Source: Nonomuraea pusilla (lineage in GTDB: Bacteria > Actinomycetota > Actinomycetes > Streptosporangiales > Streptosporangiaceae). Taken from it: DNA of 64,000 bases. The position numbers and the translations under genes were made by a program. A model generated the notes under the pieces. That model was not told the DNA's origin, did no database searches, and saw only the letters and a program-made list of their open reading frames with translations. Below are positions 57,699 through 64,000 of this stretch, in pieces (the stretch's first letter is position 1; every line of letters starts with the position of its first letter). Location: positions 20,739-84,738 of the forward strand of contig NZ_FOBF01000031.1 in NCBI RefSeq assembly GCF_900109355.1, read 5' to 3'.

Positions 57699-59147
57699 AT
57701 GAACACCTCAGGAGCCTCAGGGCATGGCATCGCCGGGTTCAGGCTCACGGAGCACACCTGGCTGACCGAGCTCGGCAACTGGATCGACGCCATCTCTCCC
57801 GACGGCCGCAGGGCCGGGGCGCTGCTGTTCGACCCGAGGATCATCGGGCTGCCCGGCGTCCGCGACCGGGTGGTGGCGGCCGTCATGACCGACCAGCGGC
57901 TGGTGATGGGCGGGCTGTCGGGTCTGATCCCGGTGGCGGACGTCGTCGCGGCGGGCGACCAGGTGTGGCTGCTCACCGCGCAGGCGGTCAGCCCCACGCT
58001 GAACGACCTGCTGGCCGCCCCGCCCGATTCGCTCGGCCCGGGCGGCGCCGCCTCGATCCTGGCGGACACCGCGCAGACCCTGCTCGCGCTGCACGCGGCC
58101 GGGGTCACGCACGGCTCCGTGCATCCCGGCACGGTCGTCGTCACGTCCGAGGGGGCCGCGCTGCTGTCGGAGCGCGGGCTGTCCGACGCCATCAGGGGGC
58201 AGGTGTCGCCGCCGGAGCGCGACGCGATGGGCTGGGCGTCGCTGGCGCGCGGCCTCGCCTCCGCCGTGGGGCAGAGCGCGCCGCAGGCCGCCGCGCTGTT
58301 CGAGCGGGTCGCCGCGACGGCCACCCTGCGGGGCGTCGCCGCCGCCCGCGCCGAGCTGGTGGACGGCCGCGGCGTGCTGCCCGGCGGGCTGATCAGCCGT
58401 GACGGGCCGGCGCTGGCCGCCCGCGGCAGGTCGGCGTTCGCGCAGCCGCCCGCCCACCCCGTACCGGCCGGGCCGCCCGCGCCTCGGGACGAGGGCGACA
58501 TCGTCACCCTCCTCCACGTGCCGGGCGCGGGAGTCGCGCAGCCCTACGGGCAGGGAGCCGCCCAGGGACACGCCCAGGACGTCGGTCACGGGCAGGCGCA
58601 GCACTTCGGGCAGGGCGTGCACACGGAGGTCGCCAGGCCCGAGACCGACGCGGAGCGCGTCTGGCGCTCGGGGCAGCGCGGGGCGGCACGGGGCGAGGTG
58701 CCGACGGTCCACGGGGGCGGCGGGAGGCGGGGGCGGGCCGCGCGGGCCAGGCGCCGCCGCACGGTCCTGTCCACGGTCCTGTTCGCCGTCGTCGTGGCGG
58801 GGGCCGTCCTGGCCTGGCTCAAGCTGAGCGACGTCCCCGACCTGGCGGTGCGGTCGATCGACGTGAGCGCGCCGAAGAAGGCGCAGGGGTGCGACAGCGC
58901 GGTGCTCGTCACCGGCACGATCGTCACGAACGGCGGGGTCGGCGAGATCAGCTACGAGTGGCGCAAGAACCTCGACAAGGAGGTGGTGAAGGCCACGCTG
59001 CGCACCAGCGCCGACCAGACCACCTACAAGGTGCCGCTGCGCTGGACGCTCCAGGGCAGGAGCACGGTCAAGGCGACGGCGACCCTGCGCGTGCTGTCGC
59101 CGGGCCCGGTCCGCACGGACAAGGCGAGCTTCACCTACAAGTGCTGA
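57699..59147 (+). CDS. Membrane pseudokinase with Ig-like extracellular domain
   Basis: A 482-aa protein. Residues ~10-230 show the shape of a kinase domain: hydrophobic N-lobe strands, a helix LADTAQTLLALHAAGVTHGS, and VHPGTVVVTSEGAALLSERGL where the catalytic loop and DFG would be. The usual VAIK Lys, the HRD Asp (here HGS) and the DFG Asp (here SER) are absent, so catalysis is not expected. A Gln/Gly/His-rich linker leads to a membrane span at ~355-375 (TVLSTVLFAVVVAGAVLAWL) and one extracellular beta-sandwich with two cysteines (KAQGCDSAVLVTG ... FTYKC), similar in pattern to the repeats of the first kinase. It starts 21 bp after the second kinase. A role as scaffold or regulator of the kinases is inferred. 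Confidence 0.8.
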   Translation: MNTSGASGHGIAGFRLTEHTWLTELGNWIDAISPDGRRAGALLFDPRIIGLPGVRDRVVAAVMTDQRLVMGGLSGLIPVADVVAAGDQVWLLTAQAVSPTLNDLLAAPPDSLGPGGAASILADTAQTLLALHAAGVTHGSVHPGTVVVTSEGAALLSERGLSDAIRGQVSPPERDAMGWASLARGLASAVGQSAPQAAALFERVAATATLRGVAAARAELVDGRGVLPGGLISRDGPALAARGRSAFAQPPAHPVPAGPPAPRDEGDIVTLLHVPGAGVAQPYGQGAAQGHAQDVGHGQAQHFGQGVHTEVARPETDAERVWRSGQRGAARGEVPTVHGGGGRRGRAARARRRRTVLSTVLFAVVVAGAVLAWLKLSDVPDLAVRSIDVSAPKKAQGCDSAVLVTGTIVTNGGVGEISYEWRKNLDKEVVKATLRTSADQTTYKVPLRWTLQGRSTVKATATLRVLSPGPVRTDKASFTYKC

Positions 59148-59195
59148 GCCCGGCGGCAATGCGCACCAAAGGTCTTCTTTACTAATCTGACGTGC

Positions 59196-60482
59196 ATGAG
59201 CACGCAGACCCCGGCGGGCTGGTACCCCGATCCGTACGGTGAGCCCCAGCTTCGCTGGTGGGACGGCGCCCAGTGGACCGACGCCACCCACCGCCAGGAG
59301 CAGGGGCAGCAGCCGCGGCAGACCGCCTCAGGCCCATACTCCCAGTACGGCCCGCAGCCGGGCCCCCAGGGCGGTTCCCCGTCCGGCCCGCAACCGGGTT
59401 CCCCGTCAGGCCCGCAGCCCGGTTCGGCGTCGGGCCCGCAGCCCGGCTGGGCGGCCATGCCGGCGAACCCGACGTTGCAGTACGGCCGGCCGTCCTCCAC
59501 CGACTCCCCGTACGGGCAGCCCGGCCACGGGCAGCCGGGCCAGGGCGAGCAGGGGAACGCGCAGCCGGGCCAGGGCCAGGCCGGTTACGGGCCGCAGGAC
59601 TTCGCCCAGCAGGGATACGGCCAGCAGGGATACGGGCAGGCCGGTTACGGGCAGCAGCCGCAGTGGGGCGGCGCTCCCCTGCCGGGCCCCGGCTACGGCC
59701 CTCCGCCGAAGCAGCGCAGCCCCCTGCCGTGGGTGCTCGGCGGCGTGGCGGCGCTGGTCGTGGTGGTGCTCATCGTGGTCGCCGGCTTCCTGTTCGTGAA
59801 CCGCGAGAGCACGTCCACCGCGTCCTCGACGCCGGGGCAGACGCAGGAGCAGCAGGAGCCGCCGCCGAGCGAGCCGACCCCCGCCGACCCCACCCCGGGT
59901 GAGTCCGACCCGCCGCAGGCCACGGGCGAGCTGGCGCAGCCCGAGGGCGGCCGGGTGTCCGACGCGAGGTCCGGCATCTCGTTCCAGGTGCCGAAGGACT
60001 GGACGGTCCCCGAGTACTCCCAGGTCAACGGCACCGACCCGGCGGAGCAGTCGTGGTCGGCCGCCGTGCAGGCCACCGCGCAGGAGAACTTCGACGGCAA
60101 GGGCGGCGACTGGATCGGCAACGTCTACACGGGCGTGCTGAGCGAGAGCTACCCGTACCCGGGCAAGGAGGGCCTGGGCGCCACGGCGAAGACCGTCTTC
60201 ACCGACTTCTCGACCCGGTTCTACAGCCTTCCGCACAAGAGCAAGGTCGTGCAGGACAAGGCCATCAAGATCGGCGACAGGGACGCGTGGGTGGTGCAGT
60301 TCGAGTTCGACTTCACCGAGGTGTCGCAGAAGAACGGCTACAAGTGGAAGAAGGAGAACGGCGCGGTCGTGCTCATGGACCGCGGCGCGGGCGAGCGTCC
60401 CGCACTGCTCTACATGTCCGTTCCCGACACCCTGGGCACGGACGTGGTGGGCCAGGTTCTCGGCTCGCTGAAGCCCGCGTGA
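59196..60482 (+). CDS. DUF2510 membrane protein with Gln/Gly/Pro-rich cytoplasmic region
   Basis: A 428-aa protein. The N-terminal DUF2510 motif is TPAGWYPDPYGEPQLRWWDGAQWTDATH (~4-32), then ~140 residues of Gln/Gly/Pro repeats (GYGQQGYGQAG type, PQPGS x 4), a membrane span (~176-200, VLGGVAALVVVVLIVVAGFLFV), an acidic/Pro linker and an extracellular domain (~255-428, ISFQVPKDWTVPEYSQVN...). It may recruit partners through the repeats. It lies 48 bp after the pseudokinase gene, which suggests it is a substrate or output of the kinases (inference). Confidence 0.88.
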   Translation: MSTQTPAGWYPDPYGEPQLRWWDGAQWTDATHRQEQGQQPRQTASGPYSQYGPQPGPQGGSPSGPQPGSPSGPQPGSASGPQPGWAAMPANPTLQYGRPSSTDSPYGQPGHGQPGQGEQGNAQPGQGQAGYGPQDFAQQGYGQQGYGQAGYGQQPQWGGAPLPGPGYGPPPKQRSPLPWVLGGVAALVVVVLIVVAGFLFVNRESTSTASSTPGQTQEQQEPPPSEPTPADPTPGESDPPQATGELAQPEGGRVSDARSGISFQVPKDWTVPEYSQVNGTDPAEQSWSAAVQATAQENFDGKGGDWIGNVYTGVLSESYPYPGKEGLGATAKTVFTDFSTRFYSLPHKSKVVQDKAIKIGDRDAWVVQFEFDFTEVSQKNGYKWKKENGAVVLMDRGAGERPALLYMSVPDTLGTDVVGQVLGSLKPA

Positions 60483-60550
60483 GCAGTGGACACTAGGCTG
60501 AGTGCTGACAAGCGGGCGGGTTGCTCCGAGCCGCTGGGCGAGGAGATCGT

Positions 60551-61144
60551 ATGAGTGACGTTCTGGTCTGGATCGACTGCGAGATGACCGGGCTCGACCT
60601 GGGTCGCGACGCGCTGGTCGAGGTGGCGTGCGTGATCACCGACAGCGAGCTGAACCAGCTCGACGCCGGGGTCGACGTGGTGATCAAGCCGCCGTCCGAG
60701 TCGCTGGAGCAGATGTCCGACGTCGTGCGCGAGATGCACACGGCGTCGGGGCTGCTGCCCGAGCTGGCGAAGGGCGTCACGCTGGCCGAGGCCGAGTCGC
60801 TGGTGCTCGACTACATCCGCAGGCACGTGCCCGAGCCGAAGAAGGCGCCGCTGTGCGGCAACTCGATCGGCACCGACCGCACGTTCATCGCCCGCGACAT
60901 GCCGGCCGTCGACGCGTACCTGCACTACCGCATGGTGGACGTGTCGTCGATCAAGGAGCTGGTCCGGCGGTGGTACCCGCGGGTCTACTTCGCGGCGCCG
61001 GAGAAGCAGGGCGGGCACCGGGCCCTGGCCGACATCGTCGAGAGCATCAGGGAGCTGCGGTACTACCGCGCGGCGGTGTTCGTGGAGGAGCCGGGGCCCG
61101 ACACCCCGACCGCGAGGACACTCGCCGAGCGTGTCAGCGGATAA
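60551..61144 (+). CDS. orn: Oligoribonuclease
   Basis: A 197-aa DEDDh exonuclease. Exo I has WIDCEMTGLD (Asp and Glu ligands), exo II has NSIGTDRTFIARDMP (Asp), exo III has GGHRALADI (His and Asp). It degrades 2-5-nt RNAs, including pGpG from c-di-GMP turnover, in the cytoplasm. The ATG at 60551 follows GAGGAG at 5-nt spacing. It is separate from the kinase operon (68 bp away) and directly precedes the tRNA-His gene, a common arrangement in these actinomycetes. Confidence 0.97.
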   Translation: MSDVLVWIDCEMTGLDLGRDALVEVACVITDSELNQLDAGVDVVIKPPSESLEQMSDVVREMHTASGLLPELAKGVTLAEAESLVLDYIRRHVPEPKKAPLCGNSIGTDRTFIARDMPAVDAYLHYRMVDVSSIKELVRRWYPRVYFAAPEKQGGHRALADIVESIRELRYYRAAVFVEEPGPDTPTARTLAERVSG

Positions 61145-61210
61145 CAGGTGGCGTAAAGACTCCCGAACACCGCTACACTTTTCCTGTGCCGTTCAACGCG
61201 ACGGCGCGTG

Positions 61211-61286
61211 GTGGGTGTAGCTCAGTTGGCAGAGCGCCAGGTTGTGGTCCTGGATGTCGAGGGTTCAAGTCCCTTCACTCACCCCA
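61211..61286 (+). tRNA. tRNA-His (GTG anticodon)
   Basis: A complete cloverleaf: acceptor GTGGGTG/CACTCAC (61211-61217 with 61276-61282, one G-U), anticodon stem CCAGG/CCTGG around loop TTGTGGT with GTG at 61244-61246, T-loop TTCAAGT. The discriminator is C (61283), with encoded CCA (61284-61286). The base before position 1 is G (61210), the G-1 required for histidylation. One copy in the window. Confidence 0.96.
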
Positions 61287-61290
61287 CTGA

Positions 61291-61328
61291 GATGGCCGGT
61301 CCTTCGGGGCCGGCCATCGGCGTTTTCT
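61291..61328 (+). terminator. Intrinsic terminator after tRNA-His
   Basis: GATGGCCGG (61291-61299) pairs with CCGGCCATC (61310-61318), loop of 10 nt, followed by GGCGTTTTCTCT. The stem plus T-tract makes this the most classical terminator in the window. Confidence 0.85.
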
Positions 61329-61438
61329 CTACAACCACCCCCAAACCCGGACATCGCGGGTTATGCTCGCTGTCTACCGCCAACGCCGGAAGCACGGGGG
61401 GCTCGGCGATCTGACCGTCTGCGCGCCCCGGAGGCCGG

Positions 61439-61660
61439 ATGAGAGTCGACGACGCAGCGTTCGAGAGCGTGTTCACGTCCCTGAGCAAACGCGAGACCGA
61501 GGTCATGGAGCTGATCGCCAGGGGCGAGTCCAACGGCCAGATCGCGCAGCGCCTGTTCCTGAGCGAGAAGACGGTCAAGAACCACGTCAATCGCATCTAC
61601 GCCAAGCTGGGCGTCGACTCCCGGGTCAGCGCCATCGGCCTGTGGCGTTCGCGCACGTAG
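61439..61660 (+). CDS. Stand-alone LuxR/GerE-type HTH regulator
   Basis: A 73-aa protein made almost wholly of a GerE DNA-binding domain: LSKRETEVMELIARGESNGQIAQRLFLSEKTVKNHVNRIYAKLGV. No receiver or ligand-binding domain is attached. It can bind DNA as a dimer and resembles orphan LuxR solos. The ATG follows GGAGG at 5-nt spacing. It lies between the tRNA terminator and a convergent type II NADH dehydrogenase gene (ends 61688), so it is monocistronic. Confidence 0.88.
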   Translation: MRVDDAAFESVFTSLSKRETEVMELIARGESNGQIAQRLFLSEKTVKNHVNRIYAKLGVDSRVSAIGLWRSRT

Positions 61661-61687
61661 CCGCGGGCCCGGCGCGGCGCGGGCGGC

Positions 61688-62923
61688 TCACTCGCCGACC
61701 TGGGTGGCGGTGCGCCGCGGCCCGACGTAGCGCCAGAAGAAGTTGAGCAGCACGCTGATCCGGTTGCGCCCGCTCAGCAGGTACGCCACATGCAGGAAGA
61801 TCCAGACCAGCCAGGCGGGCAGCCCGCGCATCGTCATGCCGTTGGCGAGCTGGAGCACGGCCTCCGCCCGGCCGACGGTGGCCATGATGCCGGGGTCGTG
61901 GTACTTGAACGGCGTGAGCCGGTGCCCGCAGGCGGCGGCCAGGATCTGCCTGCCGACGTGCTTGCCCATCTGCAGGGCGGGCTGGGCGAGCTGCGGCAGG
62001 GGGTGCGGCGGGGCCGCCAGGTCGCCGGCCACGAAGATCTCGGGGTACTCCCTGACGTTGAGCTCCTGGGTCACCTCGACGCGCCCGCCCTTGCCCTGGG
62101 GCAGGCCCCAGTCGGCCACCTCCTTGGGCGCGGCGACGCCGAGCGCCCAGACGGTGACGTCGCTGTGCAGGCGGGTGCCGTCCTTCAGGACGACGGCGCC
62201 GGGTTCGACGGCCGCCACCGTCGCGCCGAGCCGCAGCCGCACGCCGCGGCGGTGCAGCGCCCGCGCGGCGGCGTCGCGCAGCCTCGGCTTGTACGGCGCG
62301 AGCACGTGCTCGAAGCGCTCCACCAGCGTGACGCTGGTCTGCTTGCCCAGGTCGATCTCGGGGTGGGTGAGCGGGACGGTCCTGCGGCGCAGCTCGGCGA
62401 GGGTGCCGGCGATCTCGACGCCGGTCGCCCCGCCGCCGACCACGACCGTGTGGGCGCCGGGCCGCTTGCCGGTGGCGGCCTGCTCCAGGCGCTTCTGCAG
62501 CAGCCTGCGCAGGGCCACCGCGTCGTCCAGCGAGTAGAGGGGCAGGGCGTTCTCCTCGGCGCCCGGCACGTTCAGCCAGTTGGTGGTGACGCCGGTGGCG
62601 AGGACGAGGTAGTCGTAGTCGAGGCCGGTGCCGTCGTCGAGCTCGACGCGCCGCTCGGAGGCGTGGAGCTTGGCCAGCCGGGCCCGCCTGACGCGTACGT
62701 CGGGGAACTGGGCTGCGAAGGTCCTGACGGGGTAGGACACGTCAGCGGTGCCCATCCCGGCGGTGGCGACCTGGTAGAGGAGGGGCTGGAAGGTGGCGTA
62801 CGGGTTGCGGTCCACGAGCGTGACGTGGGCGCCGCCCCGGGCCAGCACCCGCGTGGCGGACAGTCCGGCGAAGCCGGCGCCGACGACCACGACGTGGGGC
62901 GCCGGACGCGATCTCTGTTCCAT
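61688..62923 (-). CDS. Type II NADH:quinone oxidoreductase (NDH-2-like)
   Basis: A 411-aa FAD/NAD(P)-dependent disulfide-reductase-fold protein: FAD motif VVVVGAGFAGLSATRVL near the N-terminus, NAD motif VVVGGGATGVEIAGTLAEL (~ residue 165), FVAGDLAA (~ 290), and C-terminal hydrophobic helix WLVWIFLHVAYLLSGRNR for membrane association, typical of NDH-2. It transfers electrons from NADH to menaquinone without pumping protons. ATG 62923 is chosen because GGGAG lies 8 nt upstream; an upstream extension to 62998 is unsupported. Divergent from the XRE-split-barrel gene. Confidence 0.92.
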   Translation of the reverse strand: MEQRSRPAPHVVVVGAGFAGLSATRVLARGGAHVTLVDRNPYATFQPLLYQVATAGMGTADVSYPVRTFAAQFPDVRVRRARLAKLHASERRVELDDGTGLDYDYLVLATGVTTNWLNVPGAEENALPLYSLDDAVALRRLLQKRLEQAATGKRPGAHTVVVGGGATGVEIAGTLAELRRRTVPLTHPEIDLGKQTSVTLVERFEHVLAPYKPRLRDAAARALHRRGVRLRLGATVAAVEPGAVVLKDGTRLHSDVTVWALGVAAPKEVADWGLPQGKGGRVEVTQELNVREYPEIFVAGDLAAPPHPLPQLAQPALQMGKHVGRQILAAACGHRLTPFKYHDPGIMATVGRAEAVLQLANGMTMRGLPAWLVWIFLHVAYLLSGRNRISVLLNFFWRYVGPRRTATQVGE

Positions 62924-63038
62924 CACAAGGTCTCCCAGGTATACGGTCTCCCGTACATATGACTTCTGAGAAGGCACCGAAACCACCAGAAGTGACACAG
63001 ATGACGGTCATAGCCGTTTTCGAGGGGGAATGTCGCAA

Positions 63039-63689
63039 ATGTCGGTGAACGCGAGCGTCATCGAGAGCTTGGGACGGCGGCTGGCCGAGCGGCGCGCCGC
63101 CGCCGGGCTCGGCAGGGAGGAGCTGGCGGAGCGGGCGGGCGTCCCGCTCGGCTTCGTGGCGTTCCTGGAGGAGCAGACCGGCGAGTCGATGCGCGAGGCG
63201 ATCGCCCGGCTGGCCGGCGCGCTCGGCACCACGGCGGAGGAGCTGCTGTCCGAGGTGGCGCCGCCGCCCTCCGGCAGGCCCCACCTGGAGGAACTGTCCG
63301 AGGAGGAGTCCCTCGCCCTGCTCGCGCCCGGCGGGGTGGGCCGGCTCGCCTTCCAGGGCCGTTACGGCCTCAGCGTGCTGCCGGTGAACTACCGCCTGAG
63401 CGACGGGGCGGTGGTGTTCCGCACGTCCACCGGCGGCAGCACCGACGAGGACCTGCGCACCGGCGTGGCCGACGTGGAGTACCAGGTCGCCTTCGAGGTG
63501 GACGAGGTGGACACGGCCGGCCACAGCGGCTGGAGCGTGCTCGTGCAGGGCTCGCTGCACCACGTCACCGCGGAGGAGGAGCAGGCGGCCGCCGCCACCG
63601 GGGTGGAGCCGTGGGCGGGCGGCGACAGGCGGCAGTACCTGCGGATCAAGCCGAGCCGCGTCACCGGCCGCCGCATCGTCCTCTCCTAG
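63039..63689 (+). CDS. XRE-HTH/flavin split-barrel fusion regulator
   Basis: A 216-aa protein with an N-terminal XRE-type HTH (SLGRRLAERRAAAGLGREELAERAGVPLGFVAFLEEQ, ~8-60) fused to a PNPOx-like split barrel (LSEEESLALLAPGGVGRLAFQGRYGLSVLPVNYRLSDGAVVFRTS, ~80-210). It probably senses flavin or F420 redox state and binds DNA. ATG 63039 has GAGGGGG at 10 nt; the ATG at 63030 has it too close. It may regulate the divergent NDH-2 gene. Its stop lies 7 bp from the IS630 transposase end. Confidence 0.85.
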   Translation: MSVNASVIESLGRRLAERRAAAGLGREELAERAGVPLGFVAFLEEQTGESMREAIARLAGALGTTAEELLSEVAPPPSGRPHLEELSEEESLALLAPGGVGRLAFQGRYGLSVLPVNYRLSDGAVVFRTSTGGSTDEDLRTGVADVEYQVAFEVDEVDTAGHSGWSVLVQGSLHHVTAEEEQAAAATGVEPWAGGDRRQYLRIKPSRVTGRRIVLS

Positions 63690-63696
63690 TGGCCCG

Positions 63697-64000
63697 TCAC
63701 GCAACCTTGGCCGGGTAACTGGTCCAGCTTCTGATCGGTGAGCTGGCGGCGAAGTTGGTCTTGGGCTCGGCTCGGGCGTTGCGCCATCGCACGTAGGCGC
63801 CGATCGCCGCGTTCTGCTCGTCATGACTGCGATGGTCGGTGCCGTTCAGCGCGTAGTAGCGCAGCGCGGCGAACTCCGACTCGATCCAGTTCAACCAGGA
63901 ACCGTAGGTCGGCAGGAACACCAGCTCAACATCACTATCGGCAGCCCAAGCGCGGACCTGGGGATGTTTGTGGGGCGAGTAGTTGTCGGCGATCACATAC
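63697..64000 (-). mobile_element. IS630-family transposase, C-terminal part (gene continues beyond the right edge)
   Basis: About 100 residues of a DDE transposase on the minus strand: YVIADNYSPHKHPQVRAW (second catalytic Asp) and FLPTYGSWLNWIESEFAAL (third catalytic Glu), both diagnostic of IS630/Tc1-mariner enzymes. The N-terminal half and the other terminal repeat are outside the window. The IS end must lie within the 7 bp after the split-barrel stop, or overlap it; IS630 elements insert at TA, and a TA occurs in CTAG at 63686-63689. Confidence 0.85.

Overview
The window is a 64-kb chromosomal segment of a very high-GC actinomycete. Gene style (frequent GTG and TTG starts, apparently leaderless promoters, G/C third-position codons, SARP/BTAD regulator, MocR, MEDS-HATPase, DUF2510 and secreted Ser/Thr-kinase families) suggests Streptosporangiales, possibly a Nonomuraea-like genus. 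That placement is inferred from gene content only. No rRNA, CRISPR array or prophage is visible. There is one tRNA (His), and a partial IS630-type transposase at the right edge.

Layout. 1-1.3 kb: end of a hydantoinase/DUF917 pair. 1.5-4.1 kb: tex, followed by two tandem perfect hairpins. 4.4-6.2 kb: a VOC protein, an unrecognised protein and a 28-residue membrane peptide. 6.3-9.2 kb (minus): a secreted protein, then a phosphotriesterase-family hydrolase, a STAS anti-anti-sigma factor and a group-2 sigma factor in one direction. 9.3-11.9 kb (minus): APC permease, universal stress protein, DUF998 membrane protein. 12.1-14.4 kb: a MerR/aldo-keto reductase pair converging on a MEDS-HATPase anti-sigma-type protein. 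14.5-21.0 kb: Rieske oxygenase, lipoprotein, DUF2079 membrane protein, GT4 glycosyltransferase divergent from a PIG-L deacetylase, and an LPG-synthase-like membrane protein. 21.0-24.4 kb: a 1116-aa SARP-AAA-TPR regulator. 24.4-29.7 kb: small membrane, secreted and housekeeping genes, including a VTT/DedA protein behind an IdeR/DtxR-like iron box, a D,D-carboxypeptidase, a CutA-like protein and a TrmH methyltransferase. 29.8-33.4 kb: a substrate-binding/VWA fusion and an ECF sigma-zinc-finger-membrane-Ig fusion.

33.8-44.0 kb is a surface-polysaccharide locus on the plus strand: small membrane protein, FemAB/CelD-like acyltransferase, two GT2 enzymes, NodB-type deacetylase, flippase and a 1075-aa polytopic membrane protein. 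Stop/start overlaps or short gaps link most of these genes, and a perfect Crp-type palindrome lies upstream; a DUF418 membrane protein follows. The neighbourhood continues with a Uma2-family protein, a membrane-anchored glycosidase, an SDR and a phosphotransferase. A second acyltransferase paralogous to the first then overlaps a DegT-like aminotransferase.

50.5-53.4 kb: a coiled-coil membrane protein, and a MocR regulator divergent from a flavin-split-barrel protein with a well-formed operator between them. 53.5-60.5 kb is the most distinctive region: two receptor-like Ser/Thr kinases, a membrane pseudokinase lacking every catalytic residue, and a DUF2510 membrane protein. The first kinase's ribosome-binding site lies inside a perfect 10-bp inverted repeat. 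60.5-64 kb: orn, tRNA-His with a terminator, a stand-alone LuxR-type HTH protein, a type II NADH dehydrogenase, an XRE/flavin-split-barrel fusion and the IS630 fragment. Short tandem-repeat arrays (20-29 bp units) recur at gene ends at four places. All functional calls come from reading sequence and recalled family knowledge; no database search was run.
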